This document shows positions 54,866 through 62,665 of a DNA stretch of 64,000 bases, piece after piece. The stretch is from Cupriavidus basilensis (GTDB lineage Bacteria > Pseudomonadota > Gammaproteobacteria > Burkholderiales > Burkholderiaceae). The stretch covers positions 1,240,001 to 1,304,000 of the forward strand of contig NZ_CP010537.1 of NCBI RefSeq assembly GCF_000832305.1. Direction: 5' to 3'. How positions within the stretch are numbered: the stretch's first letter is position 1; every line of letters begins with the position of its first letter. Both the position numbers and the translations under genes were made by a program. A model generated the notes under the pieces. That model worked only from the letters and a program-made list of their open reading frames with translations. It was not told the origin of the DNA and did not search any database.

Positions 54866-55828
54866 ATGACGAGAATTCGGAAGATTGCCCTGGAAGAGCA
54901 CTTCATGGCCCCCGGCTTCCAGGCCTATTCGAAGGGATACCTCCAGCACATCGACGCAGCGGTCATGGCCGATCTCGCCAGGCGCCTGGCGGATTTCGAC
55001 GACATCCGCATTGGCGAGATGGACCGCGCCGGCATCGATATCACCATCCTGTCGCAGACCGGCCCGGGCGTGCAGGGCGAGACGGATCGCGTCGCCGCCA
55101 TTGGCCGCGCCCGTGAGAACAACGACTTCCTGGCGGCGCAGGTGGCGCGCCACCCCACGCGCTTCGCCGGCTTTGCCGCGCTGCCGATGCATGACCCCGC
55201 GACCGCCGCGCAGGAGTTGGAGCGCGCCGTGACGCAGCTTGGCTTCAAGGGCTCGCTGGTCAACGGCCATACGCAGGGCGTGTACTACGACGATCCTTCC
55301 TATGACGTGTTCTGGGAGCGCATGCAAGCGCTGGACGTGCCCATGTACCTGCATCCGGCCGATGCGTTTGTCGCGCCGCATGTGTATTCGGGCCATCCGG
55401 AAATCAGCGGCGCGGCCTGGGGCTGGGGCGTGGAGACGGCCAGCCACGCGCTGCGCCTGGTGTTCAGCGGCGTGTTCGACCGCTTCCCCCGGCTCAAGCT
55501 CATCCTTGGCCATATGGGCGAAGGGCTGGCGTTCCAGCGCTGGCGCTTCGACAGCCGCTTTGCGGTGTACTCGCATGGCATCAAGCTGGCGAAGAAACCG
55601 TCGGAATACATCGGCAGCAATATCGTGATCACCACGTCGGGCGTGTGCTCGCCGGCTGCGCTGAATGGCGCCATTGCCGAGATGGGCGCGGAGGCCGTGC
55701 TGTTCTCGGTCGACTATCCCTACGAATCCACGGCGATCGCGGCGGATTTTATCGAGCAGGCGCCGATGGACGAGGCCACCCGCCGCCTTGTCTGCCATGG
55801 CAATGCCGAACGCATTCTCAAGCTTTGA
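54866..55828 (+). CDS. picC: Amidohydrolase-2 family decarboxylase, 3,6-dihydroxypicolinate type
   Basis: A 320-residue metal-dependent non-oxidative decarboxylase related to gamma-resorcylate decarboxylase. The metal and catalytic residues line up: Glu10 and His12 (ALEEHF), His163 (MYLHPAD), His216 (LGHMGEG) and Asp283 (FSVDYPYES). In the pic pathway PicC removes CO2 from 3,6-dihydroxypicolinate to give 2,5-dihydroxypyridine. Here it is the first gene of a plus-strand operon with the ring-opening and maleamate steps, and its promoter has a PicR-type operator. CAGGAG lies before the ATG. The reaction is assigned from family plus context. Confidence 0.9.
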   Translation: MTRIRKIALEEHFMAPGFQAYSKGYLQHIDAAVMADLARRLADFDDIRIGEMDRAGIDITILSQTGPGVQGETDRVAAIGRARENNDFLAAQVARHPTRFAGFAALPMHDPATAAQELERAVTQLGFKGSLVNGHTQGVYYDDPSYDVFWERMQALDVPMYLHPADAFVAPHVYSGHPEISGAAWGWGVETASHALRLVFSGVFDRFPRLKLILGHMGEGLAFQRWRFDSRFAVYSHGIKLAKKPSEYIGSNIVITTSGVCSPAALNGAIAEMGAEAVLFSVDYPYESTAIAADFIEQAPMDEATRRLVCHGNAERILKL

Positions 55829-55851
55829 ACCCCGAAACAACGGAGCGCCCC

Positions 55852-56604
55852 GTGCAAAAGACTTTCCGGATCGGCCAGATCGTGCCGAGTTCCAACACCA
55901 CGATGGAAACCGAAATCCCCGCGATGCTGCTCGCGCGCCAGCAGGTGCGGCCCGAGCGGTTCACCTTCCACTCCAGCCGCATGCGCATGAAGAAGGTGGT
56001 CAAGGAAGAGCTTGCCGCGATGGACGGCGAGTCCGACCGCTGCGCGCTGGAGCTGAGCGACGCCCGCGTCGATGTGCTGGGCTATGCCTGCCTGGTGGCC
56101 ATCATGGCGATGGGCCACGGCTATCACCGCGTCTCGGAGAAGCGCCTGCAGGCCCATACGGCGGCCAACGGCGCCGACGCGCCGGTGGTCACCAGCGCCG
56201 GTGCGCTGATCGACGCGCTCAAGGTGATCGGCGCCAAGCGTATCGCCGTGGTCGCGCCCTACATGAAGCCGCTGACCGAACTGGTGGTGGACTACATCCG
56301 CAACGAAGGCTACGAAGTGGTGGACTGGCGCGCGCTGGAAATCCCCGACAACCTTGAGGTCGGCCGCCACGACCCCGCCAGGCTGCCCGGCATCGTCGCG
56401 CAGATGAACACCAGGGATGTGGACGCCATCGTGCTGTCCGCCTGCGTGCAGATGCCATCCCTGCCGGCGGTAGCCAAGGTCGAAGCGATGACTGGCAAGC
56501 CGGTCATCACCGCCGCCATCGCCACCACCTACGCCATCCTCAAGCAGCTCGACCTGGAGCCCGTGGTGCCGGGCGCTGGCGCCTTGCTCTCGGGCGCTTA
56601 CTGA
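55852..56604 (+). CDS. picG: Maleate cis-trans isomerase
   Basis: A 250-residue Asp/Glu racemase-superfamily enzyme that turns maleate into fumarate, the last step before the TCA cycle. The two catalytic cysteines are Cys80 (LGYACLVAIM) and Cys198 (LSACVQMPS), and the N-terminal VPSSNTTMETEIP binds substrate. The start is GTG at 55852 with CGGAG before it. The same activity is called NicE in nicotinate clusters. In Alcaligenes picG was reported outside the main cluster, whereas here it is the second gene of the lower operon. Confidence 0.93.
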   Translation: MQKTFRIGQIVPSSNTTMETEIPAMLLARQQVRPERFTFHSSRMRMKKVVKEELAAMDGESDRCALELSDARVDVLGYACLVAIMAMGHGYHRVSEKRLQAHTAANGADAPVVTSAGALIDALKVIGAKRIAVVAPYMKPLTELVVDYIRNEGYEVVDWRALEIPDNLEVGRHDPARLPGIVAQMNTRDVDAIVLSACVQMPSLPAVAKVEAMTGKPVITAAIATTYAILKQLDLEPVVPGAGALLSGAY

Positions 56605-56605
56605 G

Positions 56606-57451
56606 ATGAGTACCTTTGTTTGCGGCGGCAACGTACACGCCAACGGCATCCGCCAGCACTATCTCCGCTATGGCGGCCGCTGCGGCGAGCGCGTGACGCG
56701 CGATCCGGTGATCGTGGTGCCGGGCATCACCAGCCCGGCCATCACCTGGGGCTTCGTTGGTGCTCGCCTGGGCGAGCAGTTCGATACCTATGTGCTGGAT
56801 GTGCGCGGACGCGGCCTGTCGTCTGCGTCTGACACGCTGGACTACAGCCTGGACGCCCAGGCGGCCGACGTGTTGGCATTCGCGCAGGCGATGAACCTGC
56901 CCAGCTACAGCGTGGTGGGCCATTCGATGGGTGCGCGCATCGGCATCCGTGCCGCACGCGGCCAGCCTGCCGGGCTGGCGCGGCTGGTGATGGTGGATCC
57001 GCCGGTGTCCGGTCCGGGCCGGCGCGGCTATCCCGCGCAGCTCGCCTGGTATGTGGACTCCATGGCGGTGGCGCGCCACGGCGTGGACATCGAGACCATG
57101 CGGCGCTTCTGTCCCACCTGGACCGACGAGCAACTGGCGTTGCGCGCCGAATGGCTGCACACCTGCGACGAGCGCGCCGTGCTGGCCAGCTTCCAGGGCT
57201 TTCACACCGACGATGTGCACGCCGACTTGCCGGGCATTGGCATTCCCGCCTTGTTGATGGTGGCCGGCCGTGGCGATGTGGTGCGCACGGAGGATATCGA
57301 AGAGATTCGCGGGCTGCTGCCGCAGCTTGAAGTCAGCCATGTGCCGGGCGCCGGCCACATGATTCCCTGGGACGACGAGGACGGCTTCTACAACGCGCTG
57401 GGCGCCTTCCTCGGCGCCGAAATCGTCCCCCGGCAACAGGCCGCGGCCTGA
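56606..57451 (+). CDS. picE: N-formylmaleamate deformylase (alpha/beta hydrolase)
   Basis: A 281-residue alpha/beta hydrolase like NicD/PicE, which hydrolyses N-formylmaleamate to maleamate and formate. The triad is Ser107 (VGHSMGAR), Asp131 (MVDPPVSG) and His251 (GAGHMIPWDD); the oxyanion loop is VPGITSPAITW. It starts one base after the isomerase stop, so it is coupled. Released formate must be handled elsewhere, as no formate dehydrogenase is seen in the window. Confidence 0.92.
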   Translation: MSTFVCGGNVHANGIRQHYLRYGGRCGERVTRDPVIVVPGITSPAITWGFVGARLGEQFDTYVLDVRGRGLSSASDTLDYSLDAQAADVLAFAQAMNLPSYSVVGHSMGARIGIRAARGQPAGLARLVMVDPPVSGPGRRGYPAQLAWYVDSMAVARHGVDIETMRRFCPTWTDEQLALRAEWLHTCDERAVLASFQGFHTDDVHADLPGIGIPALLMVAGRGDVVRTEDIEEIRGLLPQLEVSHVPGAGHMIPWDDEDGFYNALGAFLGAEIVPRQQAAA

Positions 57452-57490
57452 ACTGCCGATCTGCCGATCGACCGATCATGAGGAGAGAAC

Positions 57491-58537
57491 ATGCCAGTCA
57501 GTGACCACGCCCTGATCCAGGCCTGGAAACAGGTCCTCACGCTGTCCCGGCTCGCGCCCGGGCAGACCGTCACCATTCTTACCAGTGCCGCCACGCATCC
57601 GCAGACGCTGTCTTGCGCGCTGGTTGCCACTCAGGCGATGGGCGCCATCGTCAATCGCCTGGACCTGCCGCCCGTCAACGCGGACAAGGCCTTGAGCCGC
57701 GATCCGCTGGCTTACCTGGGCACGACGGCGCTCACCGGCAACCGCGCGGCCATTGCCGCGCTCAAAGAGAGCGACCTGGTGCTGGACCTGATGACGTTGC
57801 TGTTCTCGCCCGAGCAGCACGATATCCTCAAGACCGGCACCAAGATCCTGCTGGCGGTGGAGCCGCCCGAAGTGCTGGTGCGCATGGTGCCCAGCGAAGC
57901 CGACCGCGAGCGCGTGAGCGCCGCCAACGCGCGGTTGTCACGCGCGAAGGAGATGACGGTGACATCTGACGCGGGCACCGACCTGCGCTGCCCGCTCGGC
58001 GAGTTTCCCGCCATCAGCGAGTACGGTTTCGTCGACGAGCCGGGGCGCTGGGATCACTGGCCCAGCGGCTTCGTGCTGACCTGGCCGAACGAGGGCGGCG
58101 CGAGCGGGCGCATCGTGCTGGACCGTGGCGACATCCTGCTGCCGCAGAAGGGCTACGTGGCGGACCGGGTGGCGCTGACGGTGGAACGCGGCTTTGCCAC
58201 ACGCATCGAAGGTGGCCTGGACGCCGAGTTGCTGAACGACTACATGGCGTCGTTCAACGATCCGCAAGCCTATGCCATCTCGCACATCGGCTGGGGCCTG
58301 CAACCGCGCGCGCGGTGGTCCACGCTGGGCCTGTATGACAGGGAAGCCTCGATCGGCATGGACGCGCGCGCCTACGAGGGCAATTTCCTGTTCTCGCTCG
58401 GCCCCAACAACGAGGCAGGCGGCCGCCGCACCACCGCCTGCCATATCGATATCCCGTTGCGCAACTGCACCGTGAGCCTGGACGGCGAGGAAGTGGTCCG
58501 GCAAGGCAAGGTACTGGACGGATGGAGCAGCAAATGA
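57491..58537 (+). CDS. picD: 2,5-dihydroxypyridine 5,6-dioxygenase
   Basis: A 348-residue Fe(II) extradiol-type dioxygenase with an M29 leucyl-aminopeptidase-like fold (NicX/PicD). The iron ligands fall at His265 (AISHIGWGL), His318 and Asp320 (ACHIDIPLRN), the same numbers as I recall for P. putida NicX. It opens the pyridine ring of 2,5-dihydroxypyridine to N-formylmaleamate. GAGGAGAG precedes the ATG. Its stop overlaps the start of the amidase gene. Confidence 0.94.
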   Translation: MPVSDHALIQAWKQVLTLSRLAPGQTVTILTSAATHPQTLSCALVATQAMGAIVNRLDLPPVNADKALSRDPLAYLGTTALTGNRAAIAALKESDLVLDLMTLLFSPEQHDILKTGTKILLAVEPPEVLVRMVPSEADRERVSAANARLSRAKEMTVTSDAGTDLRCPLGEFPAISEYGFVDEPGRWDHWPSGFVLTWPNEGGASGRIVLDRGDILLPQKGYVADRVALTVERGFATRIEGGLDAELLNDYMASFNDPQAYAISHIGWGLQPRARWSTLGLYDREASIGMDARAYEGNFLFSLGPNNEAGGRRTTACHIDIPLRNCTVSLDGEEVVRQGKVLDGWSSK

Positions 58538-59163
58538 CGAGACATGGCGAACTCCCCACCTACGAGCGCCAGGGCTTCGGCACGCAACTGCCGCTGCAGG
58601 GCCCCGCAGGCCTGCTGATCGTCGACTTCGTCAACGGCTTCGCCGATCCGGCGATGTTCGGAGGCGGCAATATCGGCGAGGCCATCGCCAACACGGTGCC
58701 GCTGCTGGACCACGCGCGGGCACAGGGCTGGGCGGTGGCGCACAGCCGCATCGTGTTTGCCGACGACGACGGCGATCAGAACATCTTCACGCTGAAGGTG
58801 CCCGGCCTGCTGACGCTGAAGGAGCAAGGGCCGGCCAGCGCGATCGTTGCGCAGCTGGCCGCGCGCGATGGCGAGCTGGTGGTGCGCAAGACCGTGCCGT
58901 CCGCATTTTTCGGCACGTCGCTGGCGGCGTGGCTGACGCAGCGCGGCGTGCGCACGCTGGTGGTGGCCGGCGCGGTCACCAGCGGCTGCGTGCGCGCCAG
59001 CGTGGTCGATGCCATGTCGCACGGATTCCGCCCGCTGGTGGTGTCGGACTGCGTGGGCGACCGCGCGCTCCAGCCGCACGCGGCCAGTTTGTTCGACATG
59101 GAGCAGAAGTACGCCGCGGTGATGCCGCGCGAGCAGGCGCTGGCGGCGCTGGCCCGGCTCTGA
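58534..59163 (+). CDS. picF: Maleamate amidohydrolase (isochorismatase family)
   Basis: A 209-residue cysteine hydrolase like NicF/PicF that converts maleamate to maleate and ammonia. The triad Asp31 (LIVDFVNGF), Lys119 (VVRKTVPSAF) and Cys152 (TSGCVRAS) is complete. The ATG at 58534 overlaps the dioxygenase stop (ATGA) with GGAG upstream; an in-frame ATG at 58522 is less likely. This step frees the ring nitrogen as ammonia. It is the last gene of the lower operon. Confidence 0.93.
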   Translation: MTRHGELPTYERQGFGTQLPLQGPAGLLIVDFVNGFADPAMFGGGNIGEAIANTVPLLDHARAQGWAVAHSRIVFADDDGDQNIFTLKVPGLLTLKEQGPASAIVAQLAARDGELVVRKTVPSAFFGTSLAAWLTQRGVRTLVVAGAVTSGCVRASVVDAMSHGFRPLVVSDCVGDRALQPHAASLFDMEQKYAAVMPREQALAALARL

Positions 59164-59260
59164 GCGGCGCCCGGTGCGCACGCTGATGCGCACCATGCGC
59201 GTGCATCGGCTGAAGCCCCAATTGACGGACGCGGCCTGTTTCGTCAATGTGTCGATAAGC

Positions 59261-59272
59261 TCAGTGCACTGA
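59261..59272 (+). promoter_or_regulatory. PicR-type operator upstream of the Mo-hydroxylase operon
   Basis: A single perfect palindrome, TCAGTGCACTGA, lies 142 bp before the large-subunit ATG. A -35/-10 pair could not be set with confidence; TTGACG at 59222-59227 lacks a well-spaced -10. It suggests separate PicR control of the first pathway enzyme. Confidence 0.65.
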
Positions 59273-59414
59273 ATATGTCCCGCTGGATGTGCAATCAGGC
59301 AGGTGCGCGGAAATTGCTTGCCGGCCTGCTGGTTGCCCGGCTATCGGCTACCCACGAACCCACGAACCCCACGAAGCAGTCACGGACGGCGGCAAGCCCG
59401 GGCTGGAGCAATGT

Positions 59415-61823
59415 ATGGACAAAGACCACATCGAGAATCAAGGCGGGCAGGGCGTAGGCGCGCGCGTGGCGCGCAAGGAGGACGCGCGCCACCTGCATGG
59501 CAAGGGCCGCTTCGTCGCCGACATCGCCATGCCCGGCCTGCAGGAAGTCGCGTTCCTGCGCAGCCCAATGGCGCATGCGCGGCTGCTGGCGCTGCACAAG
59601 CCGCAAGGGCTGGAGCATGCGGTGATCGGGCGGGACGATATGCATGGCGCGCTCGATATCGTGGCCGACTCGGCTTTCCCGTCATACCAGCCGTCGGCGC
59701 AGCCGCCCCTGGCCGCCGGCAAGGTCCGCTTTGTCGGCGAGCCCATCGCCATGGCCTTCGCGCCGACCCGCGCGCAGGCCGAGGACATCGCCGAGCGCAT
59801 CGTCGCGGAGCTGGATGAGTTGCCGGCGCTTACCGATGTGGATGGCGCACGGCAGGCCAGCGGCACCACGCGCGTGCACGAGCACTGGAAGAACAACCAC
59901 TTCCTCACACTCACCGCCGACAAGAATTTCGACACGCTCAGCAAGACGGCCTCCGTGGTAGTCAGCCGCAAGATCGACCTGGCGCGCCAGTGCATGGTGC
60001 CGATGGAAGGCAAGGCTGTGCTGGCCTACTGGGACCACCAGTTCGACCAGCTGATCGTCTACAGCGCCACCCAGGTGCCGCACATGATCCGCACGGTGCT
60101 GAGCCATTGCCTGGGCCTGGAGCAGGAAAAAGTCCGCGTGATCTCGCCCGACGTGGGCGGCGCCTTTGGCTACAAATGCGTGCTGCAGCAAGAGGAGCTG
60201 TGCATCGCCTGGCTGGCCATGACGTACCGCAAGCCGTTCCGCTTTATCGAAGACCGGCGCGAGCACCTGACCGCGGGCGCCAACTCGCGCGAGCACCACT
60301 ACGAGGTCACGGCCTACGCCGATGCGCGCGGGCGCTTGCTGGCGCTGGACGCCAGGATCGCCATCGATGGCGGCGCCTATTCGGTGTGGCCCTTCACCAT
60401 CGGCCTTGAACCCGGCCAGGCCATCGGCAACCTGCCGGGGCCGTACGCCTTCGACGGCTACCGCTGCATCACGGAATGCGTGGCCACCAACAAGCCCGGC
60501 TTTGTCCCGTACCGGGGCGTGGCGCGCACGGGCGTGTGCTTTGCCATGGAACTGCTGATGGATGCGCTGGCGCGCGAGGTCAAGCGCGAGCCGTGGGAGA
60601 TCCGCTGCGAGAACCTGGTCCAGCCGGAATCCATGCCCTATGTCAACGTCACCAACAAGCACTTCGATGGCGGCGACTACCCGGCCAGCGTGCGCAAGGC
60701 CGCGCAGATGATCGGGCTGGCGGGCATCCGTGAGCGCCAGCGTCAAAGGCTGAACGATCCTTCGGCGGGCTCGCGCTATCTCGGCGTGGGCTTTGGCACC
60801 TACACCGAGCAATCGGCGCACGGCACCTCGGTGTTCGCCGCCTGGGGCACGCCGGTGATTCCCGGCTTCGATTCCGCCACCGTGCGCATCACGCCGGATG
60901 GCGGGCTGGAAGTGCGCGTAGGCGTGCACTCGCATGGCCAGGGCATGGAAACCACCTTTGCCCAGATCGCCAACGAGATCCTCGGCATCGATGTGTCGCG
61001 CGTGAAGGTCGTGCACGGGGACACCGGCGTGACGCCGTTCTCCACCGGCACCTATGCCTCGCGCTCGCTGGTGATGTCGGGCGGCGCGGTATCGCGCGCT
61101 TGCAAGGCGCTGGTGCCGCGCCTGCTGAAGATCGGCGCGCATATGCTGCAGCGTCCCGAGGGCGAGGCGACGCTGGCTGGTGGATCGGTCAAGGCGGGCG
61201 ACGCCGCCGTGCCGATCAGCGAAATCGCCAACGCCTGGTATATCAACCCGCAGCGGCTGCCCGCCAATGTGGATCCCACCGGGCTGGAAACCACCATGGG
61301 CTACAAGCCCAGCGTGGATACCGGCAGCTTCACGTACTCCACCCACGCCGCGCTGGTGGAGGTGGACACCGATTCCGGCCACGTCGAGATCCTCGACTAC
61401 GTGGTCGTGGAAGACTGCGGGACCATGGTCAACCCCATGGTGGTGGAAGGGCAGACTTATGGCGGCGTGGCGCAGGGCATCGGCACGGCCATGTTCGAGG
61501 AGATGCGCTACGACGGCAACGGCCAGCCGCTGGCCTCCACGCTGGCCGACTACATGCTGCCCGGCCCGACCGAAATCCCCTCGATCCGCATCCACCATTT
61601 CGAGACGCCGTCGCCGCATACGGAATTCGGCGCCAAGGGCATGGGCGAGGGCGGCGCCATCGCGCCCCCCGCGGCCATCTTCAACGCGGTCAACGACGCG
61701 CTGGGCAGTTTCGGCGTGGAGTTGCTGGAGACCCCGCTCACGCCGCGCAAGGTGCTCGAAGCGCTGGCCCGCGCCGAGCAAGCCCGCGAGCCGCAAGCCA
61801 CGCCAACCAGAGAGGCGGCCTGA
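59415..61823 (+). CDS. Molybdenum hydroxylase large subunit (xanthine dehydrogenase family), PicA-type
   Basis: An 802-residue Mo-cofactor subunit. The aldehyde oxidase/xanthine dehydrogenase N-terminal domain (ARKEDARHLHGKGRFVADI) is followed by Mo-binding blocks: PDVGGAFGYK, RGVARTGVCF, the SHGQGMET loop and the catalytic Glu745 in GMGEGGAIAPP. Together with the next two genes it should hydroxylate a pyridine acid next to the ring nitrogen (picolinate to 6-hydroxypicolinate). The ATG at 59415 has GGAG 8 nt upstream. The set resembles the CO-dehydrogenase-like L-M-S order, but the active-site loop is of the hydroxylase type and lacks an obvious CoxL AYXCSFR motif. Confidence 0.88.
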   Translation: MDKDHIENQGGQGVGARVARKEDARHLHGKGRFVADIAMPGLQEVAFLRSPMAHARLLALHKPQGLEHAVIGRDDMHGALDIVADSAFPSYQPSAQPPLAAGKVRFVGEPIAMAFAPTRAQAEDIAERIVAELDELPALTDVDGARQASGTTRVHEHWKNNHFLTLTADKNFDTLSKTASVVVSRKIDLARQCMVPMEGKAVLAYWDHQFDQLIVYSATQVPHMIRTVLSHCLGLEQEKVRVISPDVGGAFGYKCVLQQEELCIAWLAMTYRKPFRFIEDRREHLTAGANSREHHYEVTAYADARGRLLALDARIAIDGGAYSVWPFTIGLEPGQAIGNLPGPYAFDGYRCITECVATNKPGFVPYRGVARTGVCFAMELLMDALAREVKREPWEIRCENLVQPESMPYVNVTNKHFDGGDYPASVRKAAQMIGLAGIRERQRQRLNDPSAGSRYLGVGFGTYTEQSAHGTSVFAAWGTPVIPGFDSATVRITPDGGLEVRVGVHSHGQGMETTFAQIANEILGIDVSRVKVVHGDTGVTPFSTGTYASRSLVMSGGAVSRACKALVPRLLKIGAHMLQRPEGEATLAGGSVKAGDAAVPISEIANAWYINPQRLPANVDPTGLETTMGYKPSVDTGSFTYSTHAALVEVDTDSGHVEILDYVVVEDCGTMVNPMVVEGQTYGGVAQGIGTAMFEEMRYDGNGQPLASTLADYMLPGPTEIPSIRIHHFETPSPHTEFGAKGMGEGGAIAPPAAIFNAVNDALGSFGVELLETPLTPRKVLEALARAEQAREPQATPTREAA

Positions 61824-61829
61824 ACCATC

Positions 61830-62657
61830 ATGAAAGCAGCTGCATTCACCTATCACGCGGCCCCCACGCTGGCCGCCACCTGCGCCGAGCTGGCGGACCG
61901 CACCGACAACGCCAAGGTCATGGGCGGCGGGCAGTCCATGGGCCCGATGCTTAACCTGCGCCTGACGCGCCCCGATGCCATCTACGATCTGTCGAAGCTA
62001 GCCGAGTTACGCACGGTCACCCTGCTGCAGGATCGCGTGCGCATCGGCGCGGCGGTCACCCATGCACAGATCGAGGATGGCGAATTCCCGGCACTGCGCG
62101 GCGGCATGCTGCAATCGGTGGCGAGCGGCATTGCCTACCGCGCCATCCGCAATCGCGGCACCATCGGCGGCAGCCTGGCGCACGCCGATCCCGCGGCGGA
62201 CTGGGTGGTGGTGCTGACCGCCGTCGGCGCGCAGATCGAGCTGGCATCGAAGGCCGGCACGCGCATCGTCCCCATGACGGCGTTCATGCTGGGTGCGTAC
62301 ACCACCGCGCTCACCGAAGGCGAGCTGATCTGCGCTGTTCACGTGCCGAGCCAGCCCGATACGGCACGCTGGGGCTACCACAAGCTGTGCCGCAAGACCG
62401 GCGAGTTCGCCGAGGCCAGCTGCGCCGCGTACTTCGATCCGTCCACGCGCTTCGCCCGCATCGCGCTGGGCGCGCTCGACGGCGCGCCGGCGCTGCTGCG
62501 CGGCCTCGCCAACGACATTGCCGCCCAAGGCCCCGCCGCGCTCACGCCGCAGGCCGTGCTGGCCGCCGTGACGCAAGCCACGCCGGCCAAGGATGCGATC
62601 GACCGCAAGCTGTGCTGCGCAGCGGTTACTCGCTGCATCGAACAACTATTCAACTGA
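61830..62657 (+). CDS. Molybdenum hydroxylase FAD (medium) subunit
   Basis: A 275-residue FAD-binding subunit. The FAD motifs MGGGQSMGPMLNLRL and TIGGSLAHADPAADW (the TxGGxxAxxxPA pattern) are present, with a CO-dehydrogenase flavoprotein C-terminal domain from about 165. It carries electrons from the Fe-S subunit to an external acceptor. It lies 6 bp after the large subunit gene. Confidence 0.93.
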   Translation: MKAAAFTYHAAPTLAATCAELADRTDNAKVMGGGQSMGPMLNLRLTRPDAIYDLSKLAELRTVTLLQDRVRIGAAVTHAQIEDGEFPALRGGMLQSVASGIAYRAIRNRGTIGGSLAHADPAADWVVVLTAVGAQIELASKAGTRIVPMTAFMLGAYTTALTEGELICAVHVPSQPDTARWGYHKLCRKTGEFAEASCAAYFDPSTRFARIALGALDGAPALLRGLANDIAAQGPAALTPQAVLAAVTQATPAKDAIDRKLCCAAVTRCIEQLFN

Positions 62658-62665
62658 GGGCCGCG

